Assembly (NCBI GenBank): GCA_020852175.1
Contig: JADZBH010000036.1
Location: 86,511 to 150,510 of the forward strand
DNA: 64,000 nt
Origin: Bryobacterales bacterium
GTDB lineage: Bacteria > Acidobacteriota > Terriglobia > Bryobacterales > Bryobacteraceae
Direction: 5' to 3'
Part shown: piece after piece, positions 17,758 to 27,966 of the stretch
Layout: each line of letters starts with the position of its first letter
Numbering within the stretch: position 1 is the stretch's first letter
Notes under the pieces: model-generated
What the model was told of the DNA's origin: nothing
Seen by the model: only the letters and a program-made list of their open reading frames with translations
Databases searched by the model: none
Program-made: the position numbers and the translations under genes

Positions 17758-19130
17758 GCGGCTGCGGAGCGGCCATACCAGAATCGCGCAAACCCGATCA
17801 TCAGTGCAGTACCGCCCAGCAACTTGGCCGCGAACAGCCAGGGATGCTCGGCACTGCCAGGCGGCACGAACGAGAGCGCGAGAGCCAGCAGAGAGACCCC
17901 CATGCCCGAGGCCGCCGCCCATCCGCGCCGCTGTTTCCACGCCGCGGCGAACAGATAGAGGAACGGGATGAAATAGGTGATCACCGTCATGTCCACCAGG
18001 AGTTGATAGCCCGATCGCAGGTTCTCTCCGGCGTGCAGGAGCAGCAGGAACGCCGTGCAGGCGCAGGCCTGGAACAGGAGAGCCGTCGAGGGCGTGCCGA
18101 AGCGGGGATGCAGCCGTCCAAACTCCGCCGGAATGTGGCGGTCCAGTCCAAGCACCAGCGGCAGGCGGGCGCTTCCGGCCAACCATACGCTGAACTGTCC
18201 GAAGATGCCGGCCGATAACAGCAGCGCCACGGCCACGGCCATCCATCCGAGTCCCAGAAGGCCGCCACCGGCGCCCGCGGCCTGCGTGAGTCCTGTCAGG
18301 GGGCTGATCGCATCCGGCGGCAGCAATACCAGCAGCGCCACCGTGCCCGCCAGATAGAAGCCGGTGATGAGAGCTCCGCTCACCCAGGCCGCGCGGGGTA
18401 TGGTTCGTTCCGCGTCGCGCACCTCGGCGCCCATCACCGCGCCCAGTTCCAATCCCCCAAAGGCGAAGGCCACCTGCGGCCAGAAGTTCAGCTTGTCCCA
18501 GTTCCACTGCAACTCCCAATTGAGCGGCGCCGCCGGGCCTTGTGTCCGCCACGCCATCGCCGCCAGCGCCACGATCAGACCGCCCGTGGCCAGCGTCGAT
18601 AGACCTCCGAGGTTGCCCAGCCACTTCCCCAGGTTCAGTCCGCGAATGTTCAACGCCGTGGCGAACCACAGAAGACCCACCGACAGCGGAAGCGCGAAGG
18701 CCGCCGATTCGGCGAACGAGGCTCCGCGCGCGCCCAGCGTGTAGGCCGACATGGCCGCGCCGGCCAGGAGCAGGCTCGGGAAATAGAAGAGATTCGTCAA
18801 CCAGTAGCAGTAGCCGCAGAGAAACCCATGCCACGGCCCGAAGCTCTCGCGCGCCCAGACGTAGAGGCCGCCCTCATGCGGCATGCGTCTGGACAGCGAG
18901 GAGACGCAGAGCGCCGAAGGAACGAAGAACAGGATGCACGCGGAGATCCACAACCAGATGGAACCGGCGCCAGTGTGGGCCACCGCGGCGAGCGTGCGCG
19001 CCGAGGCCACGGCGGCAAGGTTCAACAGGACCAGGTCACGCAGGCCGAGCGCACGGGAGAGAGGCGGGGAAGGTGGTGGTTCAGGCGTGCTCGGGGTGGG
19101 TGCAGCCATAGGATTTGGGAACGCGTCCAC
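17754..19130 (-). CDS. APC-superfamily amino acid/amine permease
   Basis: Polytopic inner-membrane transporter with about 12 helices. The first helix is preceded by LGLRDLVLLNLAAVASARTLA, and RMPHEGGLYVWARESFGPWHGFLCGY is the conserved loop after helix 2 of the APC family. GGLELGAVMGAEVRDAERTIPRAAWVSG resembles the helix 6-7 GxExP region. Substrate unknown. The start is uncertain: GTG at 19130 or ATG at 19109, overlapping the upstream Tat-protein gene by 50 or 29 bases; neither has a clear ribosome site. The Pro-rich N-terminal tail (TPSTPEPPPSPP) is unusual. folC follows with ATGA overlap. Confidence 0.85.
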   Translation of the reverse strand: MDAFPNPMAAPTPSTPEPPPSPPLSRALGLRDLVLLNLAAVASARTLAAVAHTGAGSIWLWISACILFFVPSALCVSSLSRRMPHEGGLYVWARESFGPWHGFLCGYCYWLTNLFYFPSLLLAGAAMSAYTLGARGASFAESAAFALPLSVGLLWFATALNIRGLNLGKWLGNLGGLSTLATGGLIVALAAMAWRTQGPAAPLNWELQWNWDKLNFWPQVAFAFGGLELGAVMGAEVRDAERTIPRAAWVSGALITGFYLAGTVALLVLLPPDAISPLTGLTQAAGAGGGLLGLGWMAVAVALLLSAGIFGQFSVWLAGSARLPLVLGLDRHIPAEFGRLHPRFGTPSTALLFQACACTAFLLLLHAGENLRSGYQLLVDMTVITYFIPFLYLFAAAWKQRRGWAAASGMGVSLLALALSFVPPGSAEHPWLFAAKLLGGTALMIGFARFWYGRSAAA

Positions 19131-19617
19131 CCTTGTTCAGTTCCTGAAATCCGGCGGCGGTCTTGTAGTAGATGTTCGCCGTCCAACTCTTGGCCTGACG
19201 GAAGAACCGGCGGCCGGGTGCGGTGTCCTCGCCGGCGCTTGTATCGAGAGTTCGCAGCAGGGCCGTCTGCTCCGCGGGCGTGCAGGCGACGAACGGCTTC
19301 CGATGCTTCGCCAGCGCGTAGCCGTCCAGCCAGTTCAACCCGTCGAGAAAGGAGGCCCGCGCCGCTTCGCCCCCATCGGCCAGCAGCAGGTCGAGATAGC
19401 GGTTCACCTGTGTCTCTTTCGCGCCCGGCGTGTCTGTCTTCGGAATGATCAACTCCGTCAAGGCGATCACGGTTTCGTTCTGGTGCGCATCGAACACGCG
19501 CGGTGTCCAGACGGCCGCGCTGGCTTCGCGCGCCGCGCGTTCCTGCGGCAAAACCGGCAGCGGCAAGGCGCCCGCGGCAACCGCGGATGTGGCACGAAAG
19601 AGGTCGCGACGCTTCAT
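19081..19617 (-). CDS. Gluconate 2-dehydrogenase subunit 3-like Tat protein
   Basis: A 178-residue periplasmic protein with a twin-arginine leader (MKRRDLFRATSAVAAGALPLPVLP) followed by the family block ALTELIIPKTDTPGAKET, VNRYLDLLLADG, FLDGLNWLDGYA and a C-terminal WTANIYYKTAAGFQELNKGGRVP. Subunit 3 normally accompanies a GMC-type flavin dehydrogenase and helps its Tat export; no GMC gene or cytochrome partner is in this window, so it is an orphan or serves a partner elsewhere. It lies 43 bases after rsmE, and its 3' end overlaps the permease gene. Confidence 0.8.
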   Translation of the reverse strand: MKRRDLFRATSAVAAGALPLPVLPQERAAREASAAVWTPRVFDAHQNETVIALTELIIPKTDTPGAKETQVNRYLDLLLADGGEAARASFLDGLNWLDGYALAKHRKPFVACTPAEQTALLRTLDTSAGEDTAPGRRFFRQAKSWTANIYYKTAAGFQELNKGGRVPKSYGCTHPEHA

Positions 19618-19660
19618 ATGGCTCTGCCATATAGTATCGAAATCCCGCCGCCGGCACGCG

Positions 19661-20395
19661 CTATGCGTTCGCTGGGCCGCTCGCCGCCAGGGACGCCGAC
19701 TGCACCACGGCAGCAGCCGCGAGCGCCGCCGTCTCGGCGCGCAAGATCAGGCTCCCCATCGTCACGCTTCTCCAGCCGGCCTCGTTCAACAAGGCGCGTT
19801 CCTGTACGGTCCAGCCGCCTTCAGGACCGGTCATCAGGCTTATAGCCTGGTTGCCTCGATACTCCAGCGCGCGCAGAAGCGGCTCTCCGCCTTCTTCGTC
19901 CAACAGCAACCGCACGCCTTCCGCCGTCTTCGCCGCTTCGCTCAACCGGACCGGCGCGTGCAACAGCGGCAACCGGTCGCGCCGGCACTGCTGTGCCGCC
20001 TCCAACGCGATCTTCCGCCACCGCTCGATACGCTTGTCCGCGGCGCGGTCCAACCCCCTCTCGCTGCGCTCGGCGTTCACGAAGTGGAAGGCCTCCACGC
20101 CCAACTCGGTCCCCTTTTCGACCAGCCACTCCATGTGGTCGAACTTGAACAGAGCCGCATACAGCAGCAGCGGCGGCGCGGCCGGTTTCGGCGCCAGACG
20201 CTCCTCCAGCGAGAACACGACACGCGCCTTGTGCGCCTCCACGACCGTGCCCAACCATGCCGTTTCGCCATCGCACACCTCGTACTGTTGCCCGCGCTCC
20301 ACGCGGAGCACCCGCGTCAGATGGTGAGCTTCGTCTCCGCTCAACTCGGCGCGCTGATGGTGGAATGCGGGAACGAAGAAGCGCCTGCGTGCCAT
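19661..20395 (-). CDS. rsmE: 16S rRNA (uracil-1498-N3)-methyltransferase
   Basis: SPOUT-class methyltransferase that modifies U1498 in the 30S decoding centre. N-terminal PUA-like part: RRRFFVPAFHHQRAELSGDEAHHLTRVLRV. SPOUT knot: LTGPEGG-like MTGPEGGWTVQE and SLILRAETAALAAAAVVQ near the C-terminus, where SAM binds. The length of 244 residues is typical. ATG at 20395 is preferred over the TTG at 20401. The ruvA start is only 17 bases away on the other strand, so the rsmE promoter must lie inside ruvA coding sequence or the two share a tiny divergent region. Confidence 0.95.
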   Translation of the reverse strand: MARRRFFVPAFHHQRAELSGDEAHHLTRVLRVERGQQYEVCDGETAWLGTVVEAHKARVVFSLEERLAPKPAAPPLLLYAALFKFDHMEWLVEKGTELGVEAFHFVNAERSERGLDRAADKRIERWRKIALEAAQQCRRDRLPLLHAPVRLSEAAKTAEGVRLLLDEEGGEPLLRALEYRGNQAISLMTGPEGGWTVQERALLNEAGWRSVTMGSLILRAETAALAAAAVVQSASLAASGPANA

Positions 20396-20412
20396 GTACA
20401 ATCAAGTGTTTC

Positions 20413-21009
20413 ATGATTGCGCTTCTCCGCGGAACACTGATAGAAAAGCACCCGAATCAGGCCATCGTCGAGGCTGGCGGCGTGGGTTACGACGTTACGA
20501 TTCCCGTGTCCACCTACGCCGCCCTGCCCGAGGAGGGCGCGCGCGTGGAGTTACGCATCCACACGCACGTTCGCGAGGACGCCATAGCTCTGTTCGGATT
20601 TCTTTCGCCCCGGGAGAAGGCGCTCTTCGAAAAGCTCATCACCGTTTCCGGCATCGGGCCGAAGCTGGCAGTCACCGTGTTGAGCGGCCTTGCCGCCGAT
20701 GCGCTGATCGCGTCCATCCGGGGCGGCGCCGTCGATCAACTGGTGCGCATTCCAGGGGTCGGCAAGAAGACGGCCGAGCGCATTGTGTTGGAGCTGCGCG
20801 ACAAGATGGATACCCTTGGCGTTCACTCCGCCGCGCCGGATATGATCGCCGCCCCGCTGGATCCATTGGACAACGATGTCGTGTCCGCGCTCGTGAACCT
20901 TGGTTTGCAGCGTCCGGCGGCCGAGACGGCGCTGAAGAAAGCAAAGGCCGCATTGCCCAACGCAGGCTTCGAGACACTCTTCCGGAAGGCGCTCGAATAC
21001 GCCCGCTGA
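20413..21009 (+). CDS. ruvA: Holliday junction branch migration protein RuvA
   Basis: Tetrameric Holliday-junction binding protein that loads RuvB rings for branch migration in recombinational repair. 198 residues: OB-fold domain I (MIALLRGTLIEKHPNQAIVEAGGVGYDVTIP), helix-hairpin-helix domain II (LITVSGIGPKLAVTVLSG and LVRIPGVGKKTAERIVLELRDK), a short linker, and domain III (NDVVSALVNLGLQRPAAETALKKA), which contacts RuvB. ATG at 20413 gives the canonical N-terminus; there is no Shine-Dalgarno, and a TACAAT hexamer at 20397-20402 suggests a nearly leaderless mRNA. ruvB starts 30 bases after the stop; ruvC is not in the window. Confidence 0.97.
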   Translation: MIALLRGTLIEKHPNQAIVEAGGVGYDVTIPVSTYAALPEEGARVELRIHTHVREDAIALFGFLSPREKALFEKLITVSGIGPKLAVTVLSGLAADALIASIRGGAVDQLVRIPGVGKKTAERIVLELRDKMDTLGVHSAAPDMIAAPLDPLDNDVVSALVNLGLQRPAAETALKKAKAALPNAGFETLFRKALEYAR

Positions 21010-21039
21010 GCGGACGGCCCCGCGCTATCCTGAAGCTTC

Positions 21040-22071
21040 ATGCAGGACCGGGGCATCGTATCGTCGTCCGCGCTCGAAGGGGAACGCCAGTTCGAGCAGA
21101 GCCTCCGTCCGCCCACCATGGACGACTTCACGGGCCAGGCCAAGGTGAAGGAGATCCTTTCCATCGCCATCCAAGCCGCCCGGGAACGTGGCGAGGCGCT
21201 CGACCATGTGCTGTTACACGGACCGCCCGGCCTTGGTAAGACGACGCTCGCCAATATCGTGGCCGCCGAACTGGGCGTGAGCATCGACTTCACCGCCGGT
21301 CCCGTTCTTCAAAAGAAAATCGACCTTACCGGCATTCTCACCAACATCCGCGAGCGCCAGGTGTTCTTCATCGACGAGGTGCACCGGTTGATGCCCGACA
21401 TCGAGGAGATTCTTTACTCCGCGCTCGAGGACTACCGCGTCGATCTGGTGATCGGAGCCGGTCCCGGGGCGCGTACGCACTCGTTGCAGATTCCCCGTTT
21501 CACGGCCGTGGGCGCCACCACGCGCCAGGGGCTGGTCAGCGCGCCCCTGCGGGGCCGCTTCGGCCTTGTCCTCCGGTTGAACCACTACGACACCGGGGAG
21601 ATGACCAGCATCGTTCTCCGCTCGGCAGGGCTGCTGAACGTTTCCGTGGACCGCGACGGCGCCCTGGAGGTGGCGCGCCGCAGCCGGGGCACGCCCCGGA
21701 TCGCCAACCGCCTGCTGCGCCGCGTACGCGATTACGCGCAGGTTCGCGCCAGCGGCCACGTCGACCTGGCCGTCGCCCGCCAGGCGCTCGATCTGCTTGA
21801 AGTGGACCCGCTGGGGCTCGACGAAACCGATAAGAAAATCATGATGACCGTGCTGGTGAAGTACGGCGGCGGGCCCGTTGGCCTGAACACGATCGCCGCC
21901 TCCATCGACGAACAACCGGACACGATCGAGGAGGTTTACGAGCCGTATCTCATTCAACTCGGTTTCCTCGACCGTACGCCCCGCGGCCGCGTCGCCACTC
22001 CGCGCGGCTTCGAGTACTTCGGCGTGGAGCGGCGTCAACCCGGCAACGGCCAGAGTTCGCTATTCCCATGA
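21040..22071 (+). CDS. ruvB: Holliday junction helicase RuvB
   Basis: AAA+ hexameric motor that drives branch migration with RuvA. 343 residues with all landmarks: FTGQAKVKEIL, Walker A GPPGLGKTT, TAGPVLQKK, Walker B FIDEVHRL with the EEILYSALEDY segment, sensor 1 GATTRQGLVSAPLRGRFG with the arginine finger region, sensor 2 RSRGTPRIANRLLRRVRDYA, and a C-terminal winged-helix part (IEEVYEPYLIQLGFLDRTPRGRVAT). The stop overlaps the start of the next gene by 4 bases (ATGA). Confidence 0.98.
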   Translation: MQDRGIVSSSALEGERQFEQSLRPPTMDDFTGQAKVKEILSIAIQAARERGEALDHVLLHGPPGLGKTTLANIVAAELGVSIDFTAGPVLQKKIDLTGILTNIRERQVFFIDEVHRLMPDIEEILYSALEDYRVDLVIGAGPGARTHSLQIPRFTAVGATTRQGLVSAPLRGRFGLVLRLNHYDTGEMTSIVLRSAGLLNVSVDRDGALEVARRSRGTPRIANRLLRRVRDYAQVRASGHVDLAVARQALDLLEVDPLGLDETDKKIMMTVLVKYGGGPVGLNTIAASIDEQPDTIEEVYEPYLIQLGFLDRTPRGRVATPRGFEYFGVERRQPGNGQSSLFP

Positions 22072-23108
22072 GGGCCGCTCTGATTTTCCTGCTCGCGCTG
22101 CCGCTGGCGGCGCAGCGCTATACCGCCATTGAGCCGCGCGGTTTCATCGAACTCGGCGACAACGACGGGATGCGCGTCACCATTTCGCCCGCGCATGGAG
22201 CGGAGTTGTGCGGGGTGGAGGTCCGGTTCCGGGGCCGGTGGCGTCAACTGATCCACCGTGCCTGCGACTATACGCCTACCTCGGGTTGGGCCGGACGCGC
22301 CCCTTGGCTCTGGCCCGCGACGGCGCGTAATTTTCCCGCCGGCGTTCCCCCCACCGAGGATGCCGCCGGTTCCTCCTACGACTATCGAGGCAAACGCTAC
22401 CCGATGCCAATTCACGGCTTCGCCCGCGATCATGCCTGGAAGGTGGAGTCCGTTCACGCCGGTCCGGCCTCTGCGCGTGCCGTGCTCTCGCTCGCCGATA
22501 CGCCGGGAACCCGCCGCTTCTACCCTTTCGGCTGGCGGGTCGAAATCGAATACACTCTCGCGCAGCGCGAGCTTTCCATGGAGATGCGTGTGCGCGCCTC
22601 CGGGCGAAACTCCGATGCCATGTTTTTTAGCGCCGGGAATCACATCACCTTTCAACTCCCCTTCGTGGAGGGCTCCAACCCCGCCGCCGTCACGCTCCAG
22701 TCGCCCTCGACTATTGAGTACGTGAAAAACGGCTTCATGCCCACCGGCGCCAAACGCCGCTACTCGCTCGACCGGCCGGTGGAACTCTCCACGCTGCCGC
22801 GCGCGCAGGCCGTGACGCTGGGCGGGTATCGCGGCGACGCGTGGATGACGCTCACGGACCCCGCCGGTCTCGCCGTCACCATGACTCACCACGCCTCTTC
22901 TCTCCCCGAAGAGGTGTGCCTGTTTAACATGTGGGGCGATGCCGCGGCCGGCTACTTCAGTCCCGAGCCTTGGGTTGGCTTGCAGAACTCGCTTGTCTCG
23001 GGCAACGGGCTCGTCACTCTCGAACCTGGCGGCGAATGGATATGGCGCCTGCGGCTGTCCACGCTCGATCTCGAAACTCCCGCGCACCGGGCGCTCCCCG
23101 CCCAGTAG
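22068..23108 (+). CDS. Secreted galactose-mutarotase-like protein
   Basis: 346-residue protein with a signal peptide (MRAALIFLLALPLAAQ) and the beta-sandwich of the aldose-1-epimerase/mutarotase superfamily. Visible landmarks are ISPAHGAELCGVEV, PWLWPATARNFP, MPIHGFARDHAWKVES (the family's HGF/HG.xR segment with substrate-binding His) and FFSAGNHITFQLPF (the GxHxxF-like segment). It may interconvert anomers or bind sugars in the periplasm; the substrate is unknown. Translationally coupled to ruvB by ATGA overlap although functionally unrelated, a common outcome in this compact genome. It converges on typA with 6 bases between stops. Confidence 0.8.
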   Translation: MRAALIFLLALPLAAQRYTAIEPRGFIELGDNDGMRVTISPAHGAELCGVEVRFRGRWRQLIHRACDYTPTSGWAGRAPWLWPATARNFPAGVPPTEDAAGSSYDYRGKRYPMPIHGFARDHAWKVESVHAGPASARAVLSLADTPGTRRFYPFGWRVEIEYTLAQRELSMEMRVRASGRNSDAMFFSAGNHITFQLPFVEGSNPAAVTLQSPSTIEYVKNGFMPTGAKRRYSLDRPVELSTLPRAQAVTLGGYRGDAWMTLTDPAGLAVTMTHHASSLPEEVCLFNMWGDAAAGYFSPEPWVGLQNSLVSGNGLVTLEPGGEWIWRLRLSTLDLETPAHRALPAQ

Positions 23109-23114
23109 CGCGTC

Positions 23115-24914
<1,800 letters not shown>

Positions 24915-24974
24915 GCGAGTCTACCATTGTCGCACTGTGGACGCCTTCACCCCGTTACACTAGGTGAAGCCGTC

Positions 24975-25808
24975 ATGTACATTGCTCTGAATGGCACGCT
25001 TGTCGCGCGCCGTCTGTCGTGGGAAGAGTTCGCGCGCGTTGCCCACGCAGCCGGGTACGCCGGCGTCGATCTGCTCCACGCCGAGGTGCTCGACAAGGGC
25101 GCCGCGAAGGTTGTTGAACTGCTGGCCGGGCTGAATCTGAAGCCCGCCGTGGTGGCTCTGCCGGTGGAGTTCCGCAAGGATGACGCCGCCTTCGAGGAGA
25201 GCATGCGGAAGCTCCCCGGCGCCGCCGCGTTCGCCAAGGCCATTGGCTGTCCGCGCATGTCCACATGGGTCCCTTCCTGGTGTGAACTGCCGCGCGCGGA
25301 GCAAGAGACGGTCTGGCGGAAGAGATTTCAGGCCATCGACCAGGCGCTGGAGCCGCACGGCGTCCGCCTTGGACTCGAATACCTGGGACCGCTCCACCTG
25401 CGCAATCGCGGACCGCATCAGTTCCTTTACCGCCACTCCGACATGTTGGCGTTCGCCAAATCGTGTGGCGCGCAGATTGGGCTGCTGGTGGACTCCTGGC
25501 ACTGGCACCACGCCGGCGGCACAGCCGCCGATATCGCCTCGACGCCGCTCGCGGACCTGGTCCATGTACAGGCCGCGGACGCGCCCAACCTGCCGCCCGA
25601 AAAGATCCTCGACGGCGAACGCCTGATGCCCGGTGAAGGGATCATCGACTTTGCCTCCTTCTTCGGCGCGCTGCGAAAGGCAGGCTACCGCGATGGCGTG
25701 AGCCCCGAGGTCTTCGGCCGGGGCTTGAAGGATATGGCGCCCGAGCAGGGCGCGGCGCTGGGCCTGCGAACCACCGCCGCCGTCATGAAAAAGTCGGGAG
25801 TGCTCTAG
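24975..25808 (+). CDS. Sugar phosphate isomerase/epimerase family protein
   Basis: 277-residue TIM-barrel protein of the xylose-isomerase-like AP-endonuclease-2 superfamily, which includes inosose, keto-sugar and hydroxypyruvate isomerases. Barrel motifs: FARVAHAAGYAGVDLLHAE, LGLEYLGPLHLR (metal Glu), IGLLVDSWHWHHAGG (Asp/His ligands), LVHVQAADAP and YRDGVSPEVFG (final Glu). ATG at 24975 has AGGTGA (24962-24967) at good spacing. The stop codon abuts the murQ GTG start with no gap, so it belongs to the murQ-murA-rhodanese unit and may act on an amino-sugar-derived metabolite, which is only an inference. Confidence 0.82.
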   Translation: MYIALNGTLVARRLSWEEFARVAHAAGYAGVDLLHAEVLDKGAAKVVELLAGLNLKPAVVALPVEFRKDDAAFEESMRKLPGAAAFAKAIGCPRMSTWVPSWCELPRAEQETVWRKRFQAIDQALEPHGVRLGLEYLGPLHLRNRGPHQFLYRHSDMLAFAKSCGAQIGLLVDSWHWHHAGGTAADIASTPLADLVHVQAADAPNLPPEKILDGERLMPGEGIIDFASFFGALRKAGYRDGVSPEVFGRGLKDMAPEQGAALGLRTTAAVMKKSGVL

Positions 25809-26711
25809 GTGAAGAACGAGGATCTCGCTTCGTTGCTCACCGAGCAGCGGAACCCCGCGTCGCGCGAGATCGATTCGCTGTCCACGGAGCAGATGCTTGG
25901 CGTCATCAACGCCGAGGACGCGCGCATCGCCGCCTCCGTCCACATGGCGATTCCGGGGATCGCCCGCACCGTCGATGCCGTGGCCGCGCGCCTGCGTGAA
26001 GGCGGACGTCTCTTCTACATCGGGGCGGGGACCAGCGGGCGGCTTGGAGTGCTCGACGCCAGCGAGTGCCGTCCCACGTTCAACGTGCCCCAGGACATGG
26101 TGCAGGGCATCATGGCAGGCGGCGAATCCGCGCTGGTGCGCGCCACCGAAGCGAGCGAGGATGACGCCAGCGCCGGCGAGCGCGATGTCAAGGCTCGCGG
26201 GCTCGCCGGAGGCGATGCGCTGGTGGGCATCACCGCTTCGGGCCGCACGCCCTACGTTCTTGGAGCCATCGATTACGCCCGCTCACTCGGCGCCTTCACG
26301 GCGGGGCTCAGTTGTTCTCCGGCGAGCGAGCTTTCGCGGCGCGCCGAAGTGGGCATCGAGGCGCTCACGGGACCCGAGGTGCTCACCGGTTCCACGCGCA
26401 TGAAGGCCGGCACGGCCACCAAGCTCGTGCTGAACATGATCAGCACGGGGGTGATGATCCGTCTCGGCTACGTCCACGGCAACCTGATGGTGAACGTGCA
26501 GCCCACCAACGACAAGCTGCGCGACCGGGCCCGGCGCATCATCGCCGAGGCCACCGGCGCCGACGCGGCCTACTCCGCCCATCTTCTGAATACCTCCGGC
26601 GGCAATGTCCGTGCCGCCATACTCATGGCTAAGAAAGGATTGGCTCGCGACGAGGCTGTCCGCCTGCTGGCCGAACACGGCGGACGCCTCGGCGAGGCTC
26701 TGCATGGATAA
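25809..26711 (+). CDS. murQ: N-acetylmuramic acid 6-phosphate etherase
   Basis: Cytoplasmic SIS-domain lyase that cleaves the lactyl ether of MurNAc-6-phosphate to give GlcNAc-6-phosphate and D-lactate in cell-wall recycling. 300 residues, normal length. Motifs: TEQRNPAS near the N-terminus, FYIGAGTSGRLGVLDASECRPTF with the catalytic Glu at about residue 86, EDDASAGERDV, GITASGRTPYVLGA, LTGSTRMKAGTATKLVLNMIS and YVHGNLMVNVQPTN. The start is GTG, directly abutting the preceding stop; the murA ATG lies inside its last codons (8-base overlap). No MurNAc kinase (anmK/murK) or PTS gene is nearby. Confidence 0.95.
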   Translation: MKNEDLASLLTEQRNPASREIDSLSTEQMLGVINAEDARIAASVHMAIPGIARTVDAVAARLREGGRLFYIGAGTSGRLGVLDASECRPTFNVPQDMVQGIMAGGESALVRATEASEDDASAGERDVKARGLAGGDALVGITASGRTPYVLGAIDYARSLGAFTAGLSCSPASELSRRAEVGIEALTGPEVLTGSTRMKAGTATKLVLNMISTGVMIRLGYVHGNLMVNVQPTNDKLRDRARRIIAEATGADAAYSAHLLNTSGGNVRAAILMAKKGLARDEAVRLLAEHGGRLGEALHG

Positions 26712-27966
26712 ATTCCGCATCACCGGGCCCACCAGGCTCTCGGGCGAGGTGGCCATCAGCGGCGCGAAGAATTCCGCGCTCCCCGTGCTCGCCGCCTGCC
26801 TGCTCACATCGGAACCCGTGGTCCTCCACCGGATTCCGCGCGTGCGCGACATCGGCACCATGCGCCGCCTGCTGGAGCACAACGGCGCCACGATCACCGA
26901 GCGCGAGGATGGCGCGCTGGTGGTCCATACCGCCGAGGTGACTCAACCCGAGGCGCCCTACGATCTGGTCAAGACCATGCGCGCCTCCAGTCTAGTCCTG
27001 GGCCCTCTCGTGGCCCGCACGGGACGCGCCCGCGTTTCGTTGCCGGGCGGCTGCGCCATCGGAGCGCGTCCCATTGGCATGCACGTCACCGGACTCGAAC
27101 AGTTGGGCGCGCGCATGGAACAGTCCCATGGATACATTGAAGCCACCGTGCCCGGCCGCTTGCGCGGCTGCGTCTACACCTTCGACCGCATTACCGTCAC
27201 CGGCACCGAAGACCTTCTCATGGCCGCCGTGCTGGCCGACGGCGAAACCGTGCTGGAAAACGCCGCCCGCGAGCCCGAGGTGGTCGACGTAGCCGAAATG
27301 CTGATCCGGATGGGCGCCCGGATCGAAGGCGCAGGAACCTCCACCATCCGCGTGCACGGCGTGGGCCGCCTGCACGGCGCCGAGCACACCATTATTCCGG
27401 ACCGTATCGAGGCCGGTACCTTCGCCGCCGCCGCCGCCATCACCGGTGGCGAGATTCGCGTGAACGGCTGCGAGCCCGAACATCTGACGGCACTTTTTTC
27501 CAAACTCCGGCAGGCGGGCGTGGATGTGAGCGAGGAAGGGAAGTCGGTGCTGGTAAGATCCAGCGGCAAACTCGCCAGCGTCGACATGGAAACCCAGGAA
27601 CACCCCGGCTTCGCCACCGATCTGCAAGCCCAGTTCATGGCGTTGATGACGCAGGCCGAAGGCATCTCCATCATCACGGAGCGCATCTTCGAGAACCGTT
27701 TCATGCATGTGCTCGAACTGGCGCGCATGGGCGCCAACATCAGGGTGGAAGGCCAGCGGGCCATTGTCGCCGGAACGCGCCGCCTGACCGGCGCCGAGGT
27801 GATAGCCTCCGATCTGCGCGCCAGCGCCTCGCTGGTCATCGCCGCCCAGGCGGCCGACGGAGACACCATCATCGACCGCGTCTATCACATCGATCGCGGT
27901 TACGAAAAGATCGAAGAAAAACTTCGCGGGCTCGGCGCCCGCATGGAAAGGATCGAAGCGAAATGA
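26704..27966 (+). CDS. murA: UDP-N-acetylglucosamine 1-carboxyvinyltransferase
   Basis: First committed enzyme of peptidoglycan synthesis: adds enolpyruvyl from PEP to UDP-GlcNAc. 420 residues. N-terminal GAKNSALPVLAACLL contains the Lys22-Asn23 pair; the catalytic loop SLPGGCAIGARPIGMH carries Cys at 117, the position alkylated by fosfomycin, so the enzyme should be of the fosfomycin-sensitive Cys type. PDRIEAGTF, FATDLQAQFMALMTQAEG, ITERIFENRFMHVLELARMGA and the C-terminal DLRASASLVIAAQAADG are canonical. The start ATG 26704 overlaps murQ by 8 bases and the stop overlaps the rhodanese start by 4. Confidence 0.97.
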   Translation: MDKFRITGPTRLSGEVAISGAKNSALPVLAACLLTSEPVVLHRIPRVRDIGTMRRLLEHNGATITEREDGALVVHTAEVTQPEAPYDLVKTMRASSLVLGPLVARTGRARVSLPGGCAIGARPIGMHVTGLEQLGARMEQSHGYIEATVPGRLRGCVYTFDRITVTGTEDLLMAAVLADGETVLENAAREPEVVDVAEMLIRMGARIEGAGTSTIRVHGVGRLHGAEHTIIPDRIEAGTFAAAAAITGGEIRVNGCEPEHLTALFSKLRQAGVDVSEEGKSVLVRSSGKLASVDMETQEHPGFATDLQAQFMALMTQAEGISIITERIFENRFMHVLELARMGANIRVEGQRAIVAGTRRLTGAEVIASDLRASASLVIAAQAADGDTIIDRVYHIDRGYEKIEEKLRGLGARMERIEAK

